A DNA stretch of 64,000 bases from Tupaia tana (taxonomy: Eukaryota > Chordata > Mammalia > Scandentia > Tupaiidae): contig JAKSZU010000009.1 in NCBI GenBank assembly GCA_026018925.1, forward strand, positions 35,572,082-35,636,081. Direction: 5' to 3'. Positions 23,031-34,390 of this stretch are shown piece by piece. The translations under genes and the position numbers were made by a program. How positions within the stretch are numbered: the first letter of the stretch is position 1; the number at the start of each line of letters is the position of its first letter. The notes below the pieces were generated by a model. The model did no database searches, was not told where the DNA came from, and worked only from the letters and a program-made list of their open reading frames with translations.

Positions 23031-23453
23031 CTAGGAAGTTTGCAATGACCTTCTGACTGAAAAATCCAAGGAAATTTTCTTAGTGTTCATCTTCCTTAAG
23101 CAAGAACTTAGAAACAATGCAATTCACAGAGGAAAGGAACAATTATCAAAACAGTGTTTCTCAACTCTGATTTTATCCTCATAATAATTTCTTATACTAT
23201 CTTTTTATATCTCTATCAGTCAAGAAGATTTGTATAGTAATGTTTCCCCAAATTTGGTAAATTTAGCAATGGGATATTCTAGGTGACACATGAAAAAACA
23301 ATTTCAAAAATATTAATAGTTGGACCGATACTTAAAATTCATGTCTTAACAGATACCATTGCTATTTGTGGTGCTAAGTTTTAAGAAAGTGGGTGATTTA
23401 AAAAATGATATAAATGAAACATAAATGATGGAAATTGGGAAAACTGTTAAAAA
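23031..23453. other. No clearly recognised feature
   Basis: acagtgtttctcaactctga near 23151 resembles a MER5-type hAT terminus, but the rest does not confirm it. Confidence 0.3.
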
Positions 23454-23464
23454 ATTTTCTGTCA

Positions 23465-23557
23465 GGACCAGATCGTGTAATGGTTACATCACTGGATTCT
23501 CACATAGTCGACTGTGCTTCAAATCCTGAACCCAGCAGCCTAAAACTCATGCCAGGG

Positions 23558-23596
<39 letters not shown>

Positions 23597-23730
23597 TGTG
23601 TGCCCAAAATCCTGAGAGAAAAATAGAGAAGGGATTGTGGTTTGGCCATATCCTCTGGGGAGTGATTTCTCACTTTTTGTCTTTCTCAGGCGAACACATG
23701 CACCTTATAGCAAAAATCTCTCTTAAAAAA
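23465..23730 (+). mobile_element. Long-form SINE with internal (GT)n and target duplication
   Basis: Plus-strand head ggaccagatcgtgtaatggt, with (GT)n at about 23558-23596 at the position of the consensus GTGTGCGTGCGTG. Flanks: attttctgtca at 23454-23464 and atttctgtca at 23731-23740. Confidence 0.88.
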
Positions 23731-23740
23731 ATTTCTGTCA

Positions 23741-24179
23741 GTTGTTTGTATGATACATCTGGATAATAGACTTGCTATTTCTCAAACTTTTCTGTTTTTT
23801 ATGGACTAAGTGGACTTGACTGGTTCTTGGCTCCAACTTTTCAAGATGTCATGTGGTACTTGACAACACCACTGTCTCATATTCATGTGACCAAGCTAAA
23901 GCTCACTGTAAGTCAGCTCTTCTGTGTATGTTCTATCTGTGCTAATGGTGCTACTGTCCTGTTAATCATTCAGACCAAGATCTTGGGTCACATTCTTAGC
24001 TATTTCTCTCCCTGGACCATTCTGACTAATTATTCTAGGCACTGCAACTATCTAATGACTCTTGTTTCTATTCCCTGTGATAGAACATTTATTCAATAAC
24101 TGTGGGGAAGTTGTCCTGAGGGAGTGCCTCTTATTGATCTCCCATCATCTAGTCTCTTCCTTCTCTAAACAATACTATA
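23741..24179. other. No recognised feature
   Basis: May be the 5' continuation of the L2-like element that follows; not convincing alone. Confidence 0.3.
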
Positions 24180-24480
24180 TAACACTTCTAAATTAATCTT
24201 CCTAAAGTACAAATATAACATGCTATGCCCATACTTAAGCACATCCAATGGCTCTGCACTGCATATTAAATAATGTCTAAATCCATTAATACAGAAGTCA
24301 AGGTATTCAATAGTCTAACAAAACTTCCTGTCCTTATATCCTATCACTTCCCTTTATATTCCCTGTACTCCAGTGTACTCAGTTACCCCCGAATTTCATT
24401 ATGCATTTCCCATCTGTGCTTCCCAACCCTTTTTTCCCCTCTTAAGGAGCCCTTTTACCTCTACCTATAGAAATTCTATC
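24180..24480 (+). mobile_element. L2-like remnant
   Basis: The text aatcttcctaaagtacaaat, ccaatggctctgcactgcat, aatgtctaaatccatt and catctgtgcttcccaaccct follows the consensus order of an ancient L2-class 3' region. Confidence 0.5.
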
Positions 24481-24589
24481 AGTTTTAAATGATTAAATAA
24501 ATTGATGAGGTATCTACCTAATGGGATATTTTTTAGTTATTAACATAACAGTTTACAAATAATTTTATATTTTGTCTATTAATCATAAA

Positions 24590-24850
24590 ACAAATATTAT
24601 AGAGCATCATATTCATGCCAGGCATTCTACCATGTGCAAAGGAAACAGAAGTTCAAAAGACAAACACAGTTAATTTCATCTTGAGGCTTCTGGAGGAATA
24701 GGATATTTTGACATTAAGGAACTCAGTGGAGATACTCTGAGTGCTTGAGAGATAAGTATGGAGTGTCTGCACAATTAAGCTAGTCTAATGGTAAAGGGAA
24801 GTTTTTTGAATGTAGTCATATTTAAGAAATGGTCTGAAACATATGGAAAG
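24590..24850. mobile_element. Possible ancient L2-class repeat
   Basis: atgccaggcattctaccatg, followed by purine-rich text with gaggaataggatattttgac, resembles the repeat type suspected at 32188. Low certainty. Confidence 0.35.
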
Positions 24851-25372
24851 ACAATAATTCTCATACTTTTTGGTCTTAGGATTCCTTTACATTCTTAAAA
24901 ATAATTGAAGATCTTACCTCAAAGAGCTTTTGTTTATGTGGGTTATATATTGCAATGCTTACCATGTTAGAAAATTTTAAATATATATTAATTTAAATTA
25001 AGAATAATATATTATCATAAATATTTTTTGCCAACTGTACTTCCCCAAATACATAAAAACTAGTTAGAGGAATGTTCACATTTTTACTATTCTTTTTCAT
25101 GTCTCATTTAATAAAAGACAGTGAGATTTTTCACATCTGCCTCTATGTTCAATCTTTTATGATAGGCCTTTTCATTAAAGAATATGAAGAAAATCCAGTC
25201 TCACAACAATAAGTAGTTGGTAATGGTGAATAACCTTGTCAGACAATTCTGGATATTTTTCTTTGACACTTGACCAAAAATCAATTGGAAGTTTAAAAAA
25301 GTTTAGTTACAATATGGAATATGAAACATTATTAATGAACTTTTCATACTATGTTACACTCAATTTTTTTAA

Positions 25373-25620
25373 GAGGTTTTTGCTATAGGGCACATGCGCT
25401 CGCCAGACAGACAGAGACAGACAGAGACAGAAAGCGAGAAATCACCTCCCAGGGGGGATGGCCATGCTGCAATCCCTTCTCCTTCATTCTCCTCTCGGGA
25501 TCTTGGGCACGCACCCACATGTGCCCAGCGTTGAGTTTAAGCCACTGGGCCCAGGACTCGAACTGTGGTGGGATACATGGGAGTTCAGCGACATAGCCAT
25601 TACGCTAACTGCTGCCCCTG
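25373..25620 (-). mobile_element. Long-form SINE, young, with 17-bp target duplication
   Basis: Minus-strand, GAGTCC + TTAAACTC subfamily. tacactcaattttttta occurs at 25355-25371 and 25621-25637. The body is close to consensus, including gcgctcgccagacagacag. Confidence 0.93.
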
Positions 25621-25639
25621 TACACTCAATTTTTTTAAA

Positions 25640-25799
25640 AGAATTATTTTATTTAACTTTATTTGTTTATATATATTTTCAATTTGACTAGAGTTGGACA
25701 GAGTGAGAGAGAAAGTGAGAAAGCCAGCTGCCCAGTCTGGGACTCAAACCGTAGTCAACCATGTGGGAGTTCAGTGCCCTTCACCACCTGCCAGCTCCA
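25640..25799 (-). mobile_element. Short-form SINE
   Basis: Minus-strand: AT-rich tail side, short GA tract (agtgagagagaaagtgagaa), then directly the head (gggactcaaaccgtagtcaa ... cacctgccagctcc). The middle body and palindrome are absent. Confidence 0.8.
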
Positions 25800-26070
25800 A
25801 CACAATGTTTTTGGTATACTTTTCACATTGAATGAGTCCTTTAACTGCATATTATTTTGACCTGTGGATCCCCTGAAAGAGGCTCTCTAATCTACAGAAA
25901 CCCCCTAGTCACAGTTTAAAATTAACTGGAATGAGAATTACTTTGGTAATTAGTGAATGGCAAAGATAAGAGAAACAGTGTCATGGTCAGAAAAGCATGA
26001 GCAAAATTTTAGGTTATGATGTTACTGAAGAAGCAAGATACAATATATATGATAAAATCTCAACTCTTTT

Positions 26071-26325
26071 TTTTTAATTTAGGTTTTTGCCTTAGGGCAC
26101 ATGCGCTTGCCAGAGAGAGGCACAGAGGGGGAAAGTGAGAATTCACCTCATGTGGTAGATGGCCACATCACAAACCCATGTCCTCTCTTCTCTTCTTATG
26201 AATTTGGTCACACATGTACACACGCCAGGCATGATTTTCAAGCCACCAGGTCCAGGTTTGGAACTGTGGTCAGCCATGTGGGAGTCTAGTACCTTTACCT
26301 CCATACCACCTACTGGCCCCAAGAG
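26071..26325 (-). mobile_element. Long-form SINE, old, with target duplication
   Basis: Minus-strand copy: ggtttttgccttagggcaca near the tail, a degraded palindrome and head ending ctactggcccc. ctcaactcttt at 26059-26069 and 26326-26336. Confidence 0.85.
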
Positions 26326-26530
26326 CTCAACTCTTTAAAGGAAAAAATTTACGAGTAATAAAGTCTATAAGGAAAAACTCCAGAAATGTGAATAGCAGTC
26401 CTTTATATATAATTCCTGCACTTTTTACATGTCTCTAAACTTGAAAATTTTCAACAATGAGCTGTTTTGATATTTGTCTTTTATTTTCAAGTTAATGAAA
26501 AATAAGGGGTGAAATAAATCCTCATTATTT

Positions 26531-26796
26531 ATTTTTATTTTTTTAAGAGGCTTTTGCCATAGGGTGTGTGCGCTCACCAGACAGACAGAGAGAGACAGAG
26601 AGACAGAAAGCAAGAAATCACCCCCGAGAGGGGATAGCCACGCCGCAATCCCTTCTCCTCCATTCTCCTCTTGGGATCTTGGGCACGCACATACACGCGC
26701 CCGGCGTGAGTTTTAAGCCATCGGGTCCGGGATGCGAACCGCGGTCGACTATGTGGGAATCCAGCGACATAGCCATTATGCTAACAGATGGTCCCC
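26531..26796 (-). mobile_element. Long-form SINE, young, with target duplication
   Basis: Minus-strand, GCATCC + TTAAAACTC subfamily. aatcctcattattt at 26517-26530 and 26797-26810. Faces the plus-strand SINE at 26969. Confidence 0.93.
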
Positions 26797-26968
26797 AATC
26801 CTCATTATTTTTTGAAATTCTGCTTATGTGTTACACTCTTTACAAAATCTTTTCTTATTCACTCCCCTATATTAGAGGTAATCTCTCCTTGTTTAGTGCT
26901 TTCCTAACTAAATTGTTTGTACTTTCCTGTCAGGGCTTAGACCATTTCATAAAGAATTATAGGAATGT

Positions 26969-27232
26969 GGGACCAGCAGTTAGCGTAATGGCTATGTCAC
27001 TGGACCCCCATGTAGTTGAGGTTCATGTCCCAGACCTGGTGGCTTAAAACTCACGCCGGTCGCGTGTGCGTGCGTGCCCAAGATCCCGAGAGGAGAATGG
27101 AGGAGAAGGGATTGCTGCATGGCCATCCCCCCTGGGGGGTGATTTCTCGCTTTCTGTCTCTCTGTCTCTCTCTGTCTCTGTCTGTCTGGCGAGTGCATGT
27201 TCCCTAAAGCAAAAAAGTCCTCTCCAAAAAAA
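26969..27232 (+). mobile_element. Long-form SINE, young, with 18-bp target duplication
   Basis: aaagaattataggaatgt at 26951-26968 and 27233-27250. A short deletion just before the B box removes bases of the anticodon/T-arm side (tagttgaggttcatgtccc). The body is otherwise near consensus. Confidence 0.93.
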
Positions 27233-27462
27233 AAAGAATTATAGGAATGTTTGTGCAGATTATACCAGTTTACTCCCTTGAGGGTAGGTACTAGAGTTCA
27301 CTTCCCCAGTGTCCTATAGTTTCTTATAGTATAAAAAAGGACTCAAAATTTTTTTTAGAATTAAATTGAATTGAAATCCTAAGTGTTTCGTATATTTTGA
27401 ATGATATCATGAGATAATGCACAAGTACTATTAAAAATGTGGGGAAATAGAAAAGACTGTAA

Positions 27463-27728
27463 GTAAGGCAGTAGGGTATCATAGTTAGCAACAAATGCTT
27501 TGGAATTCTACTGACTTAGCTTCCGGTCCAGGATCAGCTCTGTAGTCCCCACCTCTATGAGTTGTGAAGCACAACACATGGACAGGTTATCTAATCATTC
27601 TGATGAAATAAAGGTGATCATTATATCTCCCAGTATTGTTGTGAGGGAATTGATGACATTATATATGTAAAACTCCTGGTATATTATCATACTTGATAAA
27701 TGGTATCTATTTATTATTATTATTATGT
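27463..27728 (+). mobile_element. MIR with (ATT)n end
   Basis: agtagggtatcatagttagc, tgctttggaattctactgac, gtattgttgtgagggaattg and tgataaatggtatctattta follow MIR in order, ending in the usual ATT run. Confidence 0.85.
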
Positions 27729-28735
27729 CATCATCTAAAATTCCTTCATCCATAAATTTAGAGTCATTGTAATGAGTGCATTCTCTAGTATAGTCAGTCA
27801 CTTTCCACTTAATATTCCTGTTACTCACTTTTGAAAGTATACCCTTGTGACTGAGTGGGTTTGAGGTGATCTAGCCATTTCAAAATAAGAACATTCTTAT
27901 AAAACGTTATAATTCAACCTATGGGTTATAATATTATAAGTAATTTGGAGTGGTGACAAGACATTCAGACAAGCAAGTAAAGAGGCTTATTACCAGCCAT
28001 GCTGCTATTAAATAGCTGCAGCTCATACTGTAATTTTTGTTGCATTTGTAAGTGACAGTGCCGAATGACACACTCTACTTCAGTTTGAGGAACATGTCCT
28101 GGGGCTACTACAGCCGCTATCTGTGTCAGTCAGTGGAATTGAATATTTGCCTAACTAATAGATAAATAAACACATTTGTCCCTTGCCTCTTGCCATACTA
28201 AAATGAAAGAAAATATGACCACTTTATGAAAATGATATCATGAGCCCTCTTTAAGGACTTGGGATTAGCTTCTAGATGGGTTAAGAGCTATACAACACTA
28301 TCTCCTTAGAATGCACTGGGACCAGGAGGAAAGTTCTCAGCTGAGAATTAGGTTGTTCACATCATTATTGCTCTGTTCTGCCTTTTTGGATACTTGCACT
28401 AGCATTGGCACTTTCTGACCTAGGCTGGCCATTCTGTAGTAAGGAGAGAACAGGAAAGAGACAGTTTTCACCATCCTATCTTGAGAGATATTATATCTGC
28501 TGCTCTATACAGACTGTCTACCTGGCTATCATACTTCACATGTGTGTGCTCTTTGGGACTAAAATGGTCTTGGATATGCTTTTTTCTAGAAGCATTGGAC
28601 CTTGTCTGTTTTCTATGATTCTGATCAGTGCCTTTCATGGTGGCACTCTGCCTAGACCTTCCCTAAGACCCCAAATGTCCCAAGTTTTCGAATCACCTAC
28701 TTACAAATCCCTGTCCCAATCAAAAATTTCATTTC
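27729..28735. other. Repeat-poor stretch, no gene recognised
   Basis: About 1 kb without a recognised repeat. The longest open frame (28405-28824) runs into the next SINE, has no family resemblance and no supporting splice or promoter signal. Confidence 0.5.
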
Positions 28736-28736
28736 T

Positions 28737-29004
28737 GGGACTAGCAGTGAGTGTAATGGCTATGTCACTGAATTCCCATGTAGTCGACCGTGGTTTGAGT
28801 CCTGGACCCAGTGGCTTAAACTAACGCTGGGCATGTGTGTGTGTGTGCCCAAGATCCCAAGAGGAGAATGGAGGAGAAGGGATTGTGGCGTGGCCATCCC
28901 CCCGGGGGGTAATTTCTCAGTTTCTTTCTCTCTGTCTCTCTCTGTCTTTCTGGCGAGTGCATGTGCCCTAGAGCGAAAACCTATCAAAAAAAAAAAAAAA
29001 AAAA
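28737..29004 (+). mobile_element. Long-form SINE
   Basis: Plus-strand, head gactagcagtgagtgtaatgg, B box ggtttgagtcc, linker TTAAACT, palindrome catccccccggggggtaat and a 21-nt A tail. Flanks are only partly similar (aatttcattt and aattcccattt). Confidence 0.9.
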
Positions 29005-29067
29005 AGAATTCCCATTTCCTTAGAGCAGCTTATTTCAGTTATATATCACATCAAAGGCATAATTTTG

Positions 29068-29153
29068 CCTTTTTTTTAGAAGTTTTTGCTATAGGGCATG
29101 GTCAACTACATGGGAGTCAAGCGACATACCATTATGCCAACTGCTGGTCCCCT
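29068..29153 (-). mobile_element. Internally deleted mini-SINE with intact target duplication
   Basis: Only 86 bp: the tail end (agtttttgctatagggca) is joined directly to the tRNA head (tggtcaactacatgggag ... ctgctggtcccc). The B box and whole middle are missing. Perfect 15-bp target duplication aaaggcataattttg at 29053-29067 and 29154-29168. Confidence 0.9.
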
Positions 29154-29329
29154 AAAGGCATAATTTTGAATTCATTCATTCTAATATGCCAATAAGTAGC
29201 CAAGTGTTCCTTATCCTTCATACAATTTTGCTGAATTTAAATAACCTCATCTATTCAGTGAAACCGTTTGCTATATGTCATACCCTTTTGTTATGATCTG
29301 ATAGTACAAGGGGCTGGTGAGCTCCATCT

Positions 29330-29830
29330 CTTGAGGAGCCTACATCTTGAAGGTGAGAAAGACAAATAAGAAATTATTAATATAATACAATGTGATGTTT
29401 TTGATGACAGAGATACAGTATGTTATAAATGAAGGGCATCTCACTTGATCTTGAGGTGTCAAGAAAGGTGGCTTGAAAGATGACATGAACTGAGTTTGTG
29501 GAGTAGGGTTAAGCCAAGTGAAGTGAAAGTGAAGATTATATTAAGAAGAACAGGTAACTTGAAGCAACAGGACTGAGACAGAGCATTGTGTGTGAAGAAG
29601 CCAAATGTATTAAGAGGTACTGAGTGTTGCAAAGAATGAAACATAACACAGGAAGACAGATACCAGCTGTGCAAGGCTTTTTGGTGTCATAAAATTTAAG
29701 CTTTGTTCTGAGGGTGATAGGGAGTTGCTTAGCATGTTTATAAAGCTGTGGGAAAAAGCCAGCAGAGGTCAGATTGAAGATATGGAAGAAGGGAGTGAAT
29801 GATATAATGTTGTGATAAAAATGCAGAGGA
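29330..29830. mobile_element. Possible ancient L2-class repeat
   Basis: Order of words such as aaggtgagaaagacaaataa, agatgacatgaactgagt, caaggctttttggtgtcat and tttgttctgagggtgatagg resembles the same ancient repeat as at 32188. By eye only. Confidence 0.45.
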
Positions 29831-30109
29831 ACAGTAATCAAAAGAATAGATGGAAGTATTGCCCTTACAGGAAATATACAGTCTTCTGAAGTTTGTTCTT
29901 CTGAAAAAAATCTATTAAAAAAAAAACACTTTTTGTATACTGCATGGACATAGAATGAGCTCTGCCCTTCTCTCTGGATTTCCTGCCTTTATCTTAGCCC
30001 TTCCAACCCAATCTTCAAATTGTACCTCTGCCTACAGTCCAGTATGATAGACTTTGTAAAAATGGACCAGAATTTTCCTCTGCAAGAGGTGTTCAATGAA
30101 AATTAGTTG

Positions 30110-30600
30110 CTTCTGAGTGACATTTGTCAGTTTATAAATCTCTTTCACATTCATTATCTCACATAGCCCCATAACACAGGTAGAGGAGCTATGACCATCC
30201 TCATTACTATAATTATTTTAGATTTTTGCCATAGGGTGCATGTGCTCACTAGAGAGAGACAGAGACAAAGAGAGGGAAAGTGGGAAATCACCCTCTCCCT
30301 ACCAGGGGGTAGCCATGCCACAATCCTTTTTGTCTCCATTCTCCTTTTGGTATTTTGTGCATACACGTACATGTGCCCAGTGTGATTTTCAAGCTGCCAG
30401 GTCAGGGACTCAGACTGTAATCAGCCATGTGGGAATCCAGTGCCTTAACCACCACACCACCTGCTGGCCTGCCTGTCCATTCTCCTTTTACGAAACTGAA
30501 AAAAAATTAAGTTGCAGTTGCTTGTCCAATGTTGTTACTTTAAATGCATAAGCATCAGAACTTCAACTGAATTCTAGGTCTTCTAATCTTGTAAGAGGTC
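30110..30600 (-). mobile_element. MIR, antisense, split by a SINE
   Basis: Left part to 30210 (ttcattatctcacatagccc, accatcctcattactat) and right part from 30480 (ccattctccttttacgaaac, tcagaacttcaactgaattc) join into one antisense MIR when the SINE is removed. Confidence 0.7.
30211..30470 (-). mobile_element. Long-form SINE, old
   Basis: Minus-strand: gatttttgccatagggtgca tail side, a GA tract, accagggggtagccatg palindrome remnant, head ending cacctgctggcc. Inserted in a MIR. Confidence 0.82.
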
Positions 30601-32187
30601 CCGTGCCCTGTTCTCTAAACACAGATGCATGTTCAAAGCTTTATGGGTAAATAAGGAATCATACCAGTAATCTCAGCCTGTTGAGCACAATTCTGTAGTC
30701 AAGTATAATAATTTCATCTGTTGGGGAAGTGTCAAATCATCATAAACAAACTAACTTAGTGTAGTCTCCTCTGTGAAATGAGAACTGGAACTTGCTTTCA
30801 TCCCTGGGCTTGTTTGGGCATAATATAAATAGAAACTTAACTTTTTATTAGTCATTTAATGATTGATTTTATAGATCACCTCTTTGATTAGAATCTTCTC
30901 TTTGTCTCTTCTCTTTATGTACTTTTGTTCTTTTTCCTTCTCCTTAAGTACCTTTGGGGATCTCAGAGTCAAAGTAGAGAAATAGAGCATTAATAGGGCA
31001 ACATTATGTATCAGTAATTTTTGTGAAGGCTTAGCATTTGAAAGAGTTGAAGTTCAAAGCTCAAGACCACTTTTGGTCTATTGAATTTCTCTAACTTATA
31101 CTTTTTCCTCATTAGGATAATTAAGACTTTACTGCATGTATTAGGCCTGTGGCGCTAATGAAATGAATAAAGTACATGAATGAAGGGCAAAATGAGCTAT
31201 CTTATTAGAGGGCCTAGCATCTGAGTTTTATACTGCAAATGTTCTATCATTTATTTAGCTCTCTGTCCCTGCAAGTACCTCAAATGAGATGGCATTGAAG
31301 ACAAAATTAGGGCATGTTAAATTATTCAACCCCCTCCTCAACATATCATGCTCATCTCGTTTTTCTTTCAGTCCTGTACAGTTGTAGTCCACAAATTTTA
31401 TCTGTTTGCGTCCTTGCTGATTGCTAACCATTCCAGGCATGTAGATGGTTTATTTGAATTTTCACCTTCAGTCTCTGATACAGATTTTGTAGATTAACAT
31501 GAACCTATTGTCCACTTATAGTTGACACTTTTCTTGTTCTTTTTTTATCCCTCCCTGAACATTTTCCACTTTCCTCAGTAACTTGCTACATGACCTTCTG
31601 AAATTTTCTTTCTCTTTTGCCAGTTATAATAAAAAACAGAGCCATTAACTTTATTCCCTAAACTTACCACTGTGTTTGCATTTCTGCAGGCTAACTCACT
31701 GTGGCTGCCAGATGAAGGAAGGACTTTGAGGACTGCAGGAAGATGTCAGGTGGGAAACTGTCATTGCGTTTTCTTGAGCGTGGGGACTGGTAAAGTGTTT
31801 GGCGAACATACCTGAACCCAATTATGGTATGACTAATAAAATGCTTCTTTTAGGAAATAGTACAATTTAATGCTTATTCTCACAGAACCTGAGATAATCA
31901 AAATATCTCTCCTTCTTATATCTACATTTGGAAAAAAAATCCCTTCCCATTTATGAGAGAAAATGTACTGTGTGAATGTATTTGGTTAACAGGATCCTGA
32001 GCCCAGCAAGTGTCTACATCCATTTCTCTACTCAGTACTTTGCTTGTCCTTGCTCTTCACGTATATTGTTTCCAGGGCAATGTACCCTGTAAGGAGCCAT
32101 ATATCACGGGCAATTCCACGTTCCTTATAATATTCCTTCAGCTGTGTGAAAAAGTGCTCATGCCTCATTTATTCATAGTCATCTTTT
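30601..32187. other. Largest repeat-poor stretch; no gene recognised
   Basis: About 1.6 kb with no recognised transposon. One exon-like interval, 31691-31749, sits between tttctgcag and cag/gtggga. It is short, has no clear reading frame and is only a weak candidate. No promoter, CpG island or long open frame. Confidence 0.4.
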
Positions 32188-32640
32188 CCATTTAACAACT
32201 ATTTATTGAGTACCTCCTCTGTGCTGGGCATTGAACTATATGCTGGTAATTTTGCAGTGAGCAAGGTAGAAATAGTACTTGCCCTCCTGGGACTAGGAAG
32301 GAAAAGTGATAAAGAATACAGAGAGAAGGCTACTTGAGATATGGTGGTTAGGTAAGATCTCTGTGAAACAATGACCTTTAAGCTAAGACCTGAAGCATGA
32401 AAGCAAGCTAGTTATTAAATCAATCAATCAAACAAACAAACCATGGCAAAGAGTGTCACAGGTAGAAGGAACCAAATGTTTGGCAATTATGAAGACTGGA
32501 AATAAAATAATTTTAGCTGGAGTGTAGTGAATGATGGAGGGTATGGTGTAAGATGAGAGCAAAGAGTTAGTTAGACAGGGGTCAGAGTTTGAGAGCCTTA
32601 TATGTCAGGATAAGAAATTTGCATTTTATTCTAAGCACAC
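32188..32640. mobile_element. Ancient L2-class repeat remnant
   Basis: aactatttattgagtacctc, gtgctgggcattgaactata, tgacctttaagctaagacct and gagagccttatatgtcagga follow a familiar old mammalian repeat. A (AATC/AAAC)n run lies at about 32418-32442. Confidence 0.55.
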
Positions 32641-32891
32641 TGTCCTAAAAATCCCCTGGAGGGATGTTAATGAACCAATTTATATTTCTAATGTCTTATT
32701 CTAGCTATACATATCTGTCCTTAATGATTTACAATTATTTTACTATTCTGGTTGCCTGAATCTGGGTATGCTCCATTTTTTTCAGTGTTCCATCTCCTTG
32801 AGGCCTTCTATTACAAACTCAACCTCTCAGTTTGACCTATGCCCCTAGCAGAGAACAGTGGGAATATCAGTTCTTTTATTCTTTCTTTTGA

Positions 32892-33056
32892 ATCATTTAT
32901 TTAATTTTATTTATTCTTATTATTAGTTATTATTTGCTATGTAGCACGTGCTCATGAAAGAGAAAGAGTGAGAAAGCAAGCCACCAGGTCTGGGACTTGA
33001 ACCACAATTGACCATGTGGGAGTCTAGCACCTCAACCACCATGTCACCTGCTGGCC
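32892..33056 (-). mobile_element. Short-form SINE
   Basis: Minus-strand: AT-rich tail side, agcacgtgctcatgaaagag, a short GA tract, then the head (gggacttgaaccacaattga ... cacctgctggcc). No palindrome region. Confidence 0.8.
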
Positions 33057-33605
33057 TCAATTCTTGTGTTCCAGTATTACACTATAATGTCATTAAGCTA
33101 ACGATGCCATTGATACATGGTGATTTCAGTTAACAAAAAACTCAAGGGCATATGTACATGAAACGCTTTGAAGCCAAGACTTCCACATTCTGTACTTCTG
33201 TCTCTCAATTCCCACCTCTTTTGTGAAGTGTAGCCTGGCTACCCCAGCATAAAGTTAATCTGCTTTCCTTTGTGGTAATTGTCTCTATCCTTTTAGCTGA
33301 TACCTTCAACGCAGAAAGCACAAATTGTTAGTGAATGAACCAAATTTGATGTGCAGATGTGTCTTGCTTGGCCCACTCAACATTTTATTAAAAATGAACT
33401 TAGTTTCAGGTGTTTCATTCAAAATATATATTTCTTACTTTTCTATAAATCTGAAGAACTGGTGACTCTTTGTCTTCTCATAAAACAATAAGCACATAGA
33501 ACTGAGTAGCTTCTATTCTTTTTAGATAGGGCATTCTTTTGTCATTGTCCTAGAAATTTCTACCATGCCTTTTTCACTTATGTATGTTGCCAGTTAGTAC
33601 CTGGT
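33057..33605. other. No recognised feature
   Basis: Unique-looking DNA. Confidence 0.4.
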
Positions 33606-33609
33606 GACA

Positions 33610-33850
33610 TTCAAATTTGTGACCTCAGCTTTCATTCTTGTAACAAAATCTCTAATATTTATCCAGTGTCTAAAACAGTGCCCTGCATGTTTCTGGGACT
33701 CAATAAGCTTTTGTTAACTTAGCGAATGTTATATGAGCAACTAGATTTGCAAATTTCTGAAAGGAAAAATCATTTTTTGTGTTTCTTGACCTCACCCATA
33801 GCATGAATACAGTGCCCTGCTAATATTAGGTACTGAGTAAATATTTTTGA
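33610..33850 (+). mobile_element. L2 3'-end-like remnants
   Basis: Two L2-style ends: aaaacagtgccctgcatgtt with actcaataagcttttg, and acagtgccctgctaatatta with ggtactgagtaaatattttt. Confidence 0.45.
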
Positions 33851-33970
33851 AAGGTTAGATACAGAAGAAGAGTCATATGATTTTATATGATGAGGACTGA
33901 ATGTTCTTTCTAAAGCATATAATTTTCTAAAAGTGTAACTTCCAAGGGATAGACAGTAAAAAAGAACATT

Positions 33971-34186
33971 TGGAGCCAAGCAGTGATACAGTGGTAATGC
34001 ATAATCTGTGATATCGGACACACATGGTAAAGACCTTGGTTCATGTCCCAAGGCCTCCCTGTGTACACCAGGCCCCATGTGTGTGTACCTGGTTGAGACT
34101 TGGAGTAGATCACATTCTGAAGACCCTCTTGAGGGGGTCTGTCTGTCTGTCTCTCTCATGTAATAAATAAATAAACCTTTTTTTTT
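33971..34186 (+). mobile_element. Second-family tRNA-derived SINE
   Basis: Head gagccaagcagtgatacagt ... ccttggttcatgtcc, body cctccctgtgtacaccag ... tggagtagatcacattctga, then ctgtctgtctctctc and AATAAATAAATAAA. Flanks aaagaacatt and aaagaagaccatt are an imperfect target duplication. Confidence 0.82.
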
Positions 34187-34198
34187 AAAGAAGACCAT

Positions 34199-34390
34199 TA
34201 GATTAGGAGTCAAGAAATTGAGATTCTAATCCCAATTCTGAAACTGACTCCTTGTTTGACCATGAACAAGTGACATAACCTTGCCACTCCTCTCTATCCT
34301 CATCTATAAGTAGGTAACTTGCTTTACTTACCTCACTGGGTTATTAAGGGAATTAAATGAGATAATGGAGGTCCAGTACTTTTATATATC
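34199..34390 (+). mobile_element. MIR
   Basis: ggagtcaagaaattgagatt, gaacaagtgacataaccttg, cctcatctataagtaggt and attaagggaattaaatgaga follow MIR order. Confidence 0.8.

Larger units (their letters stand above)
24852..25935. mobile_element. Ancient dispersed mammalian repeat, split by SINEs
   Basis: caaagagcttttgtttatgt, ggttatata, atatgaagaaaatccagtct and gacaattctggatattttt are words I associate with a widely dispersed old repeat. Sequence at 25858-25935 may be its end, after two SINE insertions. I cannot assign the class. Confidence 0.4.

Noticed and set aside
26568..27047. 159-residue open frame
   Set aside because: It is a read-through of two SINEs and the gap between them; the same SINE-derived residues recur in many other frames in the window.
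28405..28824. 139-residue open frame in repeat-poor DNA
   Set aside because: No domain or family resemblance, its end lies in a SINE, and there are no splice or promoter cues. Probably chance.
33770..34213. 147-residue minus-strand open frame
   Set aside because: Antisense of a second-family SINE plus flanks; no protein similarity.
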